Shown here in pieces: positions 1 to 9,843 of a DNA stretch of 64,000 nucleotides. A program made the position numbers and the translations under genes. Every line of letters begins with the position of its first letter. The first letter of the stretch is position 1. Source of the stretch: Ahaetulla prasina (Eukaryota > Chordata > Lepidosauria > Squamata > Colubridae). The DNA lies in contig NC_080540.1 in assembly GCF_028640845.1 (NCBI RefSeq), positions 157,378,438-157,442,437 of the forward strand, read 5' to 3'. A model generated the notes under the pieces. That model was not told the DNA's origin. It was given only the letters and a program-made list of their open reading frames with translations, and ran no database searches.

Positions 1-167
1 AGAATACTGCAAAATCCCCATTTCCTCCCAATCAGCTGGGACTCAGGAGGCAGAGAATAGATGGGGGCAGGGCCAGTCTGAATTTTTACTACTGGTTCTC
101 CAAACTACTCAAAATTTCTGCTACCAGTTCTCTAGAACTGGTCAGAACCTGCTGAAACCCACCTCTG
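1..167 (-). mobile_element. hAT-type MITE, family A, cut by window start
   Basis: This is the reverse-orientation end of the commonest short repeat in the window. It carries the diagnostic block with two 'accggt/actggt'-like motifs and ends in a terminal repeat reading ...CCACCTCTG. Sister copies (1557, 1881, 9471, 13978, 46839, 51393) have CAG...CTG ends and 8-bp target duplications, which is the basis for the hAT call. No transposase is encoded. Confidence 0.75.
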
Positions 168-303
168 GATTTGCATCATGACACCCTGTTCATTGTCCTG
201 CTGATTTTGACCAGGGCCAAGGACTCTGCAAAAGTATTTTTTTTATATACAATGGGCAAATGCATTTAGGAAACTAACTAATATGGACAAAGTAAGTAAT
301 TCC

Positions 304-919
304 TGTTGTGGCTCCAGCCCCCCGCCCCGGGCCTGGCCCCCTGCCAGAAAGTGACTCAGAGAGTGAGGGGGAAGGGCTGTTGGGGCTCCCCTCTGCAGGG
401 CCGGCCTCTCTGGCTCAGCTCCAGGAGCCAGAGGCAGGCCAGGTGGAGGAGGTAACGAGGCCTCTGTCTCCTGTATCTCCCCCTGCCCAAGCAACGCTTC
501 CAGATCCAGCTGTGGACAATCAGTCCTGGTTAGTTCCCAGGTTTCGTAGACAAGAGAGGCAGGAACAACAAAAGAAGGGGTGGGGCAGGCCTAGAGAATA
601 CTGAGTCAGGGAGCCACACCCCACAGGGTATAAAAGCAGAAGGGGCTGCTCTACTACTTCGTGACGGACAAAACAAACTGACTGGAGAAAACTTGAGCTG
701 AACTATTTGACTGAGCATTTGGCCTGGATTGCTGTTTGTTTCTGACTTCCTGGTTGCTCCGTTAATGAGCTTCTGTGATGGCGACATCAGGGAAGATAAA
801 GAAAACCTTGGCAGATGTTCGCTGGTTTGCTGCCAGAGCTGATAGCTGCCGTGGACTACATTGCTGGCTAATTGAGTCAGTTTACGTGTCTCCCGGACTG
901 AGGTGGGGTGGACAGAACA
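304..919 (+). mobile_element. Solo LTR, copy 1
   Basis: The 616-bp unit starts TGTTGTGG and ends GACAGAACA, so it has TG...CA termini (TGTT/AACA). It is flanked by a perfect 5-bp direct repeat ATTCC (299-303 and 920-924). A TATA-like GGTATAAAAG lies near 628. There is no internal retroviral region, so this is a solo LTR left by recombination. An open frame of about 98 codons runs from the 5' end to a stop at 604. The same frame is open in the copies at 3225 and 60015 and encodes an acidic, Pro/Glu-rich stretch followed by a basic tail. A 5-bp duplication fits Gypsy or ERV elements; which of the two is not decided. Confidence 0.8.
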
Positions 920-1068
920 ATTCCCCTCTTCCAATCCTGCATTACTATGGTGAAACAAAACAACATTGGTACAAACCTAACGACCACTTCACCAGCGCAT
1001 AGCACAACATAGGAAATCAAACCCATCAGGACAAGATCCAGCAGTCCATCTGTATTTGAAAGAATCAG

Positions 1069-1200
1069 ATTTTTAAACTTGTTATAGTATTTTAATTTGT
1101 TTAGGATTTCTGTCGTTTTATTGGCTGTACACTGCCCTGGGTCTTCGGAGAAGGGCGGTATAAAAATATGAAAAAAAAATATGAATAAATAAAAACAAAA
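1069..1200 (+). mobile_element. L2-like LINE 3' tail fragment
   Basis: It matches the 3' end of the L2-like LINE at 52715-53800: a T-rich stretch, then a GC-rich hairpin (ccgccctgagtcttcgg...agggcgg type) and an A/T tail with ATAAATAAA. It splits the Penelope-like reading frame between 1068 and 1201, so it inserted after that element. Confidence 0.6.
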
Positions 1201-1556
1201 GGTCACTCTTTTGAAAACAATGAAGTTCACATGTTGGATAGAGAAGATCATTGGTTTGAAAGAGAGGTAAGAGAGGCCACTTATGTTAACAATGAGCAAA
1301 CCTCTCTCAATAGAGGTGGGGGGAGGAATAAGACATCACCTATTTCCAGTCTGCAATGTAGTTCTTGCAGCAATTCCAAGAAGATTCCAGAACCAATTTT
1401 CCCCTGATTCAAGTGATCCTGAAATGAAAGATAAACCCTCAAGTGGTCTCACCTCAAGAGCTCTCAGGGAGTATGCTAACAACCAGATGACTGCTAGAAA
1501 TACAATCCTTCCATTCTCCCCCACTCCAATCACCATACATTCAAAACCGATCCATC

Positions 1557-1823
1557 CAGAGATGGGATTCAGCAGGTTCTGACCAGTTCTGGAGAACAAA
1601 TAGCAGAAATTTTGAGTAGTTCGGAGAACCAGTAAATGCCATCTCTGAAGGCCCCACCCCCATCTATTCTCTGCCTTCCAAGTCCCAGCTGATTGGGAGG
1701 AAATGGGGATTTTGCAGTATCCTTCCCCTGCCACACCCACAAAGCCACATCCACCAAGCCATGCCACGCCCACCAAGCCACACCCACAGAACTGGTAGTA
1801 AAAAATTTTAAATCCCACCACTG
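1557..1823 (+). mobile_element. hAT-type MITE, family A
   Basis: It starts CAGAGATGGGATTCAG and ends AAATCCCACCACTG, so the ends are inverted repeats. The flanking 8-bp direct repeat GATCCATC (1549-1556 and 1824-1831) is perfect and defines both ends. It lies inside the Penelope-like remnant. Confidence 0.85.
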
Positions 1824-1880
1824 GATCCATCCCCCTACCATCTGTCTCAACTGTCAGTACCTATCTTTACACACACACAC

Positions 1881-2141
1881 CAGTGGTGAGTTTCAATTTT
1901 TTTTACTTATGTGGCTTGGTGGGCATGGCAGGGGTAGGATACTGTAAAATCTCCATTCCCACCCCACTTTAGGGGAAGGTTACTGCAAAATCCCCATTTC
2001 CTCTCGATCAGTTGTGACTTGGGAGGCAGAGAATAGATGGGGGCGGCCAGTCAGAATTTTTACTACCGGTTCTCCAAACTACTCAAAATTTCCGCTACCG
2101 GTTCTCCAGATATGGTCAGAACCTGCTGAAACCCACCTTTG
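1881..2141 (-). mobile_element. hAT-type MITE, family A, inverted
   Basis: Same family as 1557-1823 in the opposite orientation, only 57 bp away. The flanks are ACACACAC on both sides, consistent with an 8-bp duplication, but the site is a CA repeat so the duplication is not independent proof. With its neighbour it forms an inverted pair that could fold in RNA. Confidence 0.75.
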
Positions 2142-2354
2142 ACACACACACACACCCCATCACAACTGATGAAGCTTCTTGGATGAAAAGTGAAACATTT
2201 TCTTCTTCCTCACGGAAAAAAACAGTCCAGTTGCCTTTTGAAAAAGATTTTAAAAAGCACCTTTGAGACAACTATGACCTGGATGACTCAGAATCTCCAA
2301 GGACATTATGTACATACTACCAGCCCTAAGTAATAGTGGGTGATGAGACCATAA

Positions 2355-2475
2355 TAATTTACTGTAGGACAGTGTTTAGGGTACTGGACTGGGATAGAGA
2401 CATCCCAATTTATCTCAATCACGGAGTTGGTTATTCTCTCTCAGTCCAACCTATCTCACAAACTTCCTATCCTGG
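2355..2475 (+). mobile_element. Degraded tRNA-derived SINE fragment
   Basis: The order of segments resembles the squamate tRNA-SINE seen better at 25800: 'acagtgtttagggtactggac' (A-box region), then 'ctctctcagtccaacctatctcacaa'. It is heavily diverged and has no clear ends. Confidence 0.35.
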
Positions 2476-2883
2476 AAGCTATCCTGGGATCTCCCCACAT
2501 GCCAGCTTGAATTCCCAGAGGAAACATTAATAAGATGATATCCACCAGAATTGCTACTGATTAGAACCATTGCCAAGCCTCACACGGGTGGAGCTATTCT
2601 CAGTAACTGGATTCTGCTATTGTAGGAAGTCATAGCAGTTTGTTTGCTTTTGACTCCGTATGTTTTGTGAGGCAAATCAAGCAGGATGGCACCAGACATA
2701 TCTCTACTCTCGTAAGGTATCTTTATACCTCCCTGTATTTGTTCACAGTTTCATTTTTAACTATCAGCCTATACATACTAGAGTTGCTTGCTTGCCTCAC
2801 GTACCTGCTTAAGGCATTATCAGGAGGTAGGTGTTCTATCAAGACTAATAGCTGGGTAGCTTGGCAACAGCTCCTCCTCTTTC

Positions 2884-2957
2884 ATTCCACAGAAATATCT
2901 GCTCATAAATTCCACAGAAATATCTGCTCATAAATTCCACAGAAATATCTGCTTTCT
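2884..2957. repeat. 25-bp tandem repeat, about 3 copies
   Basis: The unit attccacagaaatatctgct plus cataa begins at 2884, 2909 and 2934. The first two units are identical and the third diverges after 'tctgct'. Identity this high implies recent origin or homogenisation. No gene lies nearby. Confidence 0.9.
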
Positions 2958-3224
2958 GCTTCCTGAAATGAAATACTGAAAACCGTATGAGGTTTAACAA
3001 TCACATATGGAAATATGTAGTCCTTCACTGATCTCTAAAGGTATCACTTCTGGAAGATTAGCAAACGCTGGGTAAATATAAAAATGTTGCTCAGCTCCCA
3101 ATCACTTGAGGGGGCTTAAGTAGCACTAGCTATATTTACATTAGCAGCATACCATGGGACCCCCAACTTTTTACAGAGATCCTCTGTTTTTTAAACAATA
3201 AGTTTACATTGTAGAAAGGGTCAT

Positions 3225-3709
3225 TGTTCTGTCCTCCTTCGCCTCTGTCCGAGTGATGGCTTAATTAGCCGGCACTATCAGCTCTGGCAGCAGAATAGCG
3301 AACGTCTGCCAAGTTCTCTGATATCTCCCTGGTGAGTCACTTCAGCTCTTAGTTAATCAGTTGATTTGCCGGCTACGAAGAGACACAGCAGTGCTCACTG
3401 CCTTTATATCCTGTGGGGTGTGGCTCCATGACTCAGCACTTCCTAGGCCTGTTGTTCCCTCCTCTCCTGCCTACGAAACCTAGGGTCCAACCAAGCCTGA
3501 TTGCTATCAGCTGGGTCTGAAGGCGTGGCCTGGGGGGGGAAGAGTCAGGGGACGGAGGCCTCGTTATCTCTTCCACCTGGCCTGCTTCTGTCTCCTGGAG
3601 CTGAGCCAGGGAAGCCGGTGCTCCCGAGGTAAGTCCTGACGGCCCTTCCCCCTCACTTTCCAAGTCACTTTCTGGCAGCAGGCCCGGCTTGTGGGGCGCA
3701 GACACAACA
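3225..3709 (-). mobile_element. Solo LTR, copy 2
   Basis: Same family as 304-919, here inverted. The 485-bp unit has TGTT...AACA ends and a perfect 5-bp duplication GTCAT (3220-3224 and 3710-3714). The LTR-borne open frame runs leftward from about 3709 to a stop at 3433 without interruption. It is shorter than copy 1 through internal deletions. Confidence 0.82.
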
Positions 3710-3973
3710 GTCATACTATCAACTTCTCCCATGCAATCTGTTCACAATGGAAAAATAGCGACCAGTAATAACATCTTTTTTTTCTGGGCAGTCAGCAACC
3801 ATGCTTTCAAGAATGGATGTTAGATCCAGCTTGCCTATGCTGATAATGGAAGGAATTTCTTTCTTGGGAGATCCATTGCAAACTCCCTAGTTCAGTGTTT
3901 TCTCAATCTTGGCAACTTTTAAGCTGTGTGGCCTTCAACTCCCAGAATTTCCCCCATCAGCATGGCTGATGAT

Positions 3974-5450
3974 GGTTTGTTTGTTTGTTTGTTTGTTTAT
4001 TTATTTATTTTGTCAAACACATATTAAACAATATATATAAGTATAAGCATGAAATAAACACACAAAGTGAATACAACCAAATAGGACAGGAACAGTAGGC
4101 ACTCTGGTGCTCTTATGCCCTTACAGACCTCTTAGGAATGGGTGAGGTCAACAGTAGAAAGTCTTAGGTTAAAGTTTTGGGGATTTTGGGATGAGACCAA
4201 GGAGTCAGGTAGTGCATTCCAGGCATTAACAACTCTGTTACTGAAGTCATATTTTCTACAATCAAGATTGGAGCCGTTCACTTTAAGTTTGAATCTATTG
4301 TATGCTCGTGTATTGTGGTTGAAGCTGAAGTAGACTTCAATAGGAAGGACATTGTAGCAGATAATTTTATGAGTTATGCTCAGGTCATTCTGAAGGCGGC
4401 GTAGTTCTAAATTTTCTAAACCCAGAATTTCAAGTCTGGTGGCATAGGGTATTTTGTTGCGATCAGAGGAGTGGAGGACTCTTCTTGTGAAATATTTCTG
4501 GACACACTCAATTGTATTAATGTCCGATATGAAGTGTGGGTTCCAGACAGATGAGCTGTAATCGAGAATTGGTCTAGCAAATGTTTTGTATGCTCTGGTT
4601 AGTAGTGTAATCTTTCCGGAGAAGAAGCTACACAAGATTAGGTTTACAACTCTTAATGCCTTTTTGACGATGTAGTTGCAGTGGGCTTTGGCACTTACAT
4701 CATTTGATATGAGAGCTCCAAGGTCTTTGACAGAGTGAGGGTCATCTACAAGGTCATGTCTGTCTAGCTTGTATTTAGTGTTCTGATTCTTTTTTCCAAT
4801 GTGTAAGACAGAGCATTTGTTGGTTGAGATTTGGAGTTGCCAAATTTTTGACCACTCCGACACAAAGTCAAGATCTTTTTGAAGAGTAGCAGCATTGTTG
4901 GTAGTGTTAAATAGTTTAACATCATCGGCGAAGAGAACACAGTTACTTATAATATGGTCACAGAGGTCGTTTATGTATAATATGAAGAGTGTTGGTCCTA
5001 GAACGCTGCCTTGGTGGACACGGCTATTAACAGAAGCAGGATTTGATAGGGCACTGCCTATTTTGACCACTTGTTGCCTGTTTGACAGGAACGCAGTTAT
5101 CCAATTATGGAGGGGTCCGGAGATGCCGTAGGATTTTAGTTTTAGAAGTAGTTTGTCATGTACCACTGAATCAAAGGCTTTACAGAAATCTATGTAAATT
5201 GCATCTATTGCTTTGCCCTGACAAGATTTGTAGTCCATATGTTTTTGCAGTGAAGAAATTGTAAATTACAGGATATTTTTTTTCTGAAATCAAATTGTTT
5301 ATTAGATAGTAGGTTGTTTGTTTCTAGGTGGAGGGTAATGGATTGGTTGATGATTGATTCCATTACTTTGCAGGTGACGCAGCATAAAGAGATTGGTCTG
5401 TAAGTTTCTGTGATGGTTCTGTGATGCCTTCAGAGAAGATGTGTTGTATG
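3974..5450 (-). mobile_element. Jockey-superfamily LINE (CR1/Rex1-like) with reverse transcriptase
   Basis: An uninterrupted 368-codon frame (5238-4132, minus) encodes the reverse transcriptase palm and thumb, with a YIDFCKAFDSV-type motif, a QGSVLGP motif and the catalytic LFADDVKLF box. Upstream sequence to about 5450 continues the RT (RPISL-like motif) but is frameshifted. The 3' end, at left, is a (TTTA)n/(TTTG)n microsatellite at 3974-4016. The same LINE recurs at 24218 (+) and 41105 (-). It is 5'-truncated and lacks the N-terminal endonuclease. The clade within the superfamily is uncertain. Confidence 0.8.
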
Positions 5451-5797
5451 CCTAGACATTTCCTTTCCTTTCTTTTTCAGGATCCAGATATCTCATTCTC
5501 TGCAAAGGAGACTTTCAAGAAGTTTGATTAGTACCAGAGCTGAATAAAGGAGATGAGCCAAGTAAACAACACACAAGTGTACCCTTGAATCAGGAAGATG
5601 GTTGGCTGCTTAGATAAGCTTTCATCCCACATGAAAAACTTCTTTTTCTCACTTCCTCACTTCCAGAAAGACCTAATGGCTGGCCTAACTAAATGTATCA
5701 GGTGAGTTGATACTACTGATTCTAGGTGGCAGCTACACAGGCAGAAACAGGCAGGTGTGTGCAGATAATTTCAAACCTAAACTGGATGGATTACAGC

Positions 5798-6164
5798 CAG
5801 TGGTGGAATTCAAATAATTTAACAACTGGTTCTCTGCCCTAATGACCGGCTGGATGGGCATGGCCAGGATGTGTGACAGCCAGCACTTGGCCCCCTGCAC
5901 TCCCCCAGGAGCAAAAATGGGCTGCAGGGGGGGCCAAGCCACACCCCTCTGCAGCCCATCTTGGGCCTAGGAGGCCTCCCTGCAGCCTCCTGGGAGCAAA
6001 AATAAGCCATGCGGGGGCCATGCCACACCCCACCCATGCCCCATTTTGGGCCTACAAGGCCTCCTTGCACTTACCTGGAAGCCAAAATGGGACGCGTGGG
6101 GGACTCCTGGAATTTAACAGCTGGTTCGCCCGAACTGGTCCAAACCAGCTGAATGCCACCACTG
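5798..6164. mobile_element. hAT-type MITE, family A variant
   Basis: It starts CAGTGGTGGAATTC and ends GAATGCCACCACTG. The 8-bp duplication ATTACAGC (5790-5797 and 6165-6172) is perfect. The right copy overlaps the first base of the next element, so this MITE landed on that element's left edge afterwards. Confidence 0.85.
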
Positions 6165-6171
6165 ATTACAG

Positions 6172-6305
6172 CACGGGTGTCAAACTCGCTGCATCACATT
6201 GCTGTCATGTGACCTATTGCAATGTTTCTTCCCTTTGTGGAGCTGAGGTGGGTGTGGCCTGCACGTGATGCATCCAGCCTGTGGGCCGCCAGTTTGACAC
6301 CCCTG
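6172..6305. mobile_element. hAT-type MITE, 'gtgtcaaactc' family
   Basis: Terminal repeats are CACGGGTGTCAAACTCG and CCAGTTTGACACCCCTG. The 8-bp duplication GATTACAG lies at 5789-5796 and 6306-6313, on either side of both nested elements, so this element is the older one. A relative is at 60621-60912. Confidence 0.82.
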
Positions 6306-6898
6306 GATTACAGGGACCCTCTTTAGGCAATGTTGTATGTTTTGTGGAAATGAGACCATCTTATTGCTCAGGAGACACATGGCAAAAATAGAACAGTAAA
6401 ATTATCTGTAATTAGTGCAGAAACTTATCATAATGTGGACCATCTATACTCCTGCTGTGGATATTTTGTAATTCCTTTAATCAACTGCCGAGGCATAGTA
6501 TTTTGGCAACATAGAAATATAATAAATTAATAAAGAAAAGTACATAAGTACCCAGTCACCTCTTCCCAGACTAAAAAAGTTATTTCCTGTATCATCAGGT
6601 TTACAGTAACCCCAATCGGTGGCAGCTGAGTTTGGATGACATCAGGAGGCAAAAATTTTCAGCCAAGCATAGCAAGGAGTGAATTGGCAGGATTGCTCAT
6701 TAGACTGATTTCTTTCTTTCTTTTTTCTTTTGTTATTGTCTGTTGTGCAAACACTAGTCTTATAATCAGCTAGCCCTTCAAAACAGCTATATATTTTTTC
6801 TCCAACAATCATTTTCCACCGTATGAAGCTGAATTTTTAGAAAATACTTTTTTTTTTTGTCGGTATGAAATTCCCCTTATATTTTGTCTCATCCTCTA

Positions 6899-7296
6899 CA
6901 GATAATCCTCAATTTACAATAGTTCATTTAGTGAATGTTTAAAGTTACAACGGCACTGAAAAAAGTGACTAAGGACCATTTTTCACACTTAACAACCATT
7001 GCAGCATCCCCATAGTCATGTGATCAAAATTCAGACGCTTCGCAACCGACTCCTATTTATGACGGTTGCAATATCTGGGGGTCATGTGATCCCCTTTTGT
7101 GACCTTCTGACAAGCCAAATCAGTGGGGGAAGCCAGATTCACTTAACAAACATGTTACTCACTTAACAGCTGCAGTCATTCACTTAACAATTCTGGCAAG
7201 AAAGGTCGTAAAATGGAGGAAAACTCACTTAACATCTGTCTTGCTCAGCAGCAAAAATTTTGGGCTCAATTGTGGTTGTGAGTCGAGGACTACCTG
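6899..7296 (+). mobile_element. Tigger/mariner-type MITE (pair with 'tagtcctcgactta' ends)
   Basis: About 400 bp with terminal repeats CAGATAATCCTCAATTTAC and GTGAGTCGAGGACTACCTG, flanked by TA on both sides. The TA target and the CAGGTAGTCC end suggest a TcMar-Tigger-derived non-autonomous element. There is no transposase. Eight other copies or pieces occur in the window. Confidence 0.75.
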
Positions 7297-7813
7297 TACT
7301 TGAATCAGTTGCTACTGTACTGCATTGTAGCCCCTTCTGAAAGTGCAGATTGTCAAGAACCACCGAGATGTTTAAGCCTGAGGCACATGTTTGTCTCTGG
7401 TTGCTGCCCAGCATTTTCTCTCAGGGTGTTCATCAGCCAAACCAGAGAAACGTTTCAGATCTGACAATTCTGCTGGCTTATAATAAATGTAAGGAGTGTA
7501 TTTCAAATTTAATGTAAACATCTAAGTCCTTGTCTCCTGGCAGCATATAATGTTTATAATGATGCGGAGGTTTCATGTGACTTCAAGAGTGATTAGGAAT
7601 GGAGAGCCACTTCAGTCATGTTTGCATCTGCCAAAACAAATTTCCAGTTCCAAAGAAAATGTAGAAATCCTTACCTGTTTTATGGCATCCCGTAATACGG
7701 TATCGTACTTGGGACAAGTTATGCAAAGATATAGTTCTCATGAAAAGGCTCCGTTGCTGGGAAAGGTGGAAGGAAACAAGAATAGGATGGCCAGTAGAAA
7801 GCTGGATGAACTG

Positions 7814-8643
7814 CAGGTAGTGCAGGGGTGAAATGCTCCCGGTTCAGACCGGATCGCCCGATCCGGGAGTGATGGCGGTGGGTGGTTCGGAGAACTGGTA
7901 ACAAAAATCCCTGCCCCCCCACCATGCTCAGCTGACCTGCGCGATCATCAGAGGTTGTTTTTTTTCTTTTAAAAGCATTTTTTCTTCGGCCAAAAAAATG
8001 CTTTTAAAAGTTAAAAAAAAAAGCCAGTGATGATCGCGCAGCTCAGCTGGGATCGTCAGAACCCTTTAAAAGCATTTTTTCTACAGCCGAAGAGGTTGCA
8101 AAAAAAATGCTTTTAAAAGTAAAAAAAAAAAAAGTTGGCCATGCCCACCCAGTCGCATTACCCACCACCACCACCACCAAGCCATGCCCACAGAACTGGT
8201 AGTAACAAGTTTTACATTTCACCCCTGAGGTAGTGCTTAACTTATGACCACAGCTGAGCCCAAAATTTCTGTTGCTAAGCAAGGCAGTTGTTAAGGGACT
8301 TTTGACCCATTTTACAACTTTTTTTTTTTTTTGCAACCGTTAAGCGAATCGCTGCAATTGTTAAAATGAATGATGCGGTCGTGAAGCATACCTGGCTTCT
8401 CACCATTGACTTTGCTTGCCGGAAGCCAGCCAGCTGCGAAGTTCACAAATGGTGATCAGACGACCCCGGGACAGTTGAACCATCATTAAATACATGTCAG
8501 TTGCCAAGAGCCCAAATTTTAATCATGTGACCATGGGGATGCTTCAATGAAAGTGTGAAAAACAGTCGTAAATCACTTTTTTTCAGTGCCGTTGTAACTC
8601 CGAGCAGTCACTAAATGAATGGTTGTAAGTCAAGGATTAACTG
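7814..8643 (-). mobile_element. Tigger-type MITE split by a hAT element
   Basis: Same family as 6899-7296. Nine bases of its end (caggtagtg, 7814-7822) are followed by the hAT insertion, and the element resumes at 8236, ending at 'aactgta' near 8643. Confidence 0.75.
7823..8227. mobile_element. Long hAT-type element with internal hairpin modules
   Basis: The 405-bp unit has CAGGGGTGAAATGC and CATTTCACCCCTG ends and a perfect 8-bp duplication AGGTAGTG (7815-7822 and 8228-8235). The interior contains repeated 'cttttaaaagcatttttt' and complementary blocks around 'ggccgaagaggtt', each able to form a stem. The 58211-58712 element is a relative with more modules. Confidence 0.82.
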
Positions 8644-9194
8644 TACAGTAGCAATATGTGCACCGTTGCGGGACCTCAAAGACTTGGTTAGAGGTAGATC
8701 ATCTCAGAGAAAATCTATCTTATGTCGTTGCTAGGAATAAACGAAGGACTGTGTGGCACACAATCAACCACATGTCCTTTTGGGGCATCAAGATCGGTTA
8801 GGCCTGATTGTTTCCAGAGTGCAATGAGACACACCATGGAAAGAATTTCACTTGGCAACAAACAGCATCATGCAACCAAGCAGGGGGGTGGGGGGGGTGT
8901 CTCAGGAATGAAGCTACTGTTTCAACTCAAGTGAACTGTGAAGTTTTCTGGCAACTGGGTGACCAATACACCAGTCAGACCCACTAAGGGGCCTCCAAAT
9001 CCACCTCAAACGTGTCGAAAACTACAAATGAAACATCAGCAAAGACCTACAGGAAACAACTTTAAAGGCTCAGCTGAGGTGCCCAATGGAAGATATTAGA
9101 ATCTTTACTTGACAAATAAGAGTGAAAGGGATCTTGTATTCCACCTTTTGTTTAAGGTGGAATGCAACTTTAAACTCTGTATCAGACTTGTGTA

Positions 9195-9843
9195 CAGGTA
9201 GTCCTGGACTTACAACAGTTCATTTAGTGACCGTTCAAAGTTACAACATGACTGAAAAAAGTGAGTTACGACCATTTTTCACATTTATCACCGTTGCAGC
9301 ATCCCCATGATCATGGGATCAAAATTCAGACAATTGGCAACTGATTCACATTTATGACAGGCAAAGTCAACGGGTAAACCAGATTCACTTAACAAACGTG
9401 TAACTAACTTAACAACTGCCATGATTCACCTAACAACTGTGGCAAGAAAGGTCGTAAAATGGGGCAAAAGCAGAGGTGGTATTCAGCAGGTTCTGACCAG
9501 TTCTGGAGAACCGATAGCGGAAATTTTGAGTAGTTCGGACAACTGGTAGTAAAAATTCTGACTGGCCCCGCCCCAATCTATTCTTTGCCTCTGCCTGAGT
9601 CCCAGTTGATTGGGAGGAAATGGGGATTTTTTTCAGTATCCTTCCCCTGGAGTGGGGTGGGAATGGAGATTTTACAGTATCCTTCCCCTGCCACGCCCAC
9701 CAAGCCATGCCCACCAAGCCACGCCCACAGAACTGGTAGTAAAAAAAATTGAATCCTACCACTGGAAAAGTCACTTAGCAAATGTCTCGCTTAGCCACAT
9801 AAATTTTGGGCTCGATTGTGGTCGTAAGTTGAGGGCTACCTAT
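9195..9843 (+). mobile_element. Tigger-type MITE split by hAT family A
   Basis: It starts CAGGTAGTCCTGGACTTAC after TA and ends 'gagggctacctata'. Position 9471-9764 is a later hAT insertion; the two Tigger halves join collinearly around it. Confidence 0.72.
9471..9764 (+). mobile_element. hAT-type MITE, family A, nested in Tigger MITE
   Basis: Ends are CAGAGGTGGTATTCAG and GAATCCTACCACTG. The left flank is GGCAAAAG and the right flank GAAAAG, which is an 8-bp duplication with a 2-base loss in the right copy. It is younger than the surrounding Tigger MITE. Confidence 0.78.

Larger units (their letters stand above)
920..2310 (+). mobile_element. Penelope-like retroelement 3' end, broken by later insertions
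   Basis: Fragments on the + strand translate in shifting frames to the C-terminal endonuclease region typical of Penelope-like elements: a YGETKQ motif near 948, a Q-H-R...SGQD stretch near 1006-1060, a DRED-WFER motif near 1230-1265 and an AAIPRRFQNQ motif near 1366-1396. After 2150 comes the 3' sequence with 'gaagcttcttggatga' and 'cctggatgactcagaatctcc', which recurs as a foldback at 61335. An L2-like tail (1069-1200) and two hAT MITEs (1557-1823, 1881-2141) interrupt it, and the solo LTR at 304 abuts it. It is dead. The assignment rests on recalled family motifs. Confidence 0.6.

Noticed and set aside
4132..5238. 368-codon minus frame as a host gene
   Set aside because: It is reverse transcriptase of a LINE with two other copies in the window.
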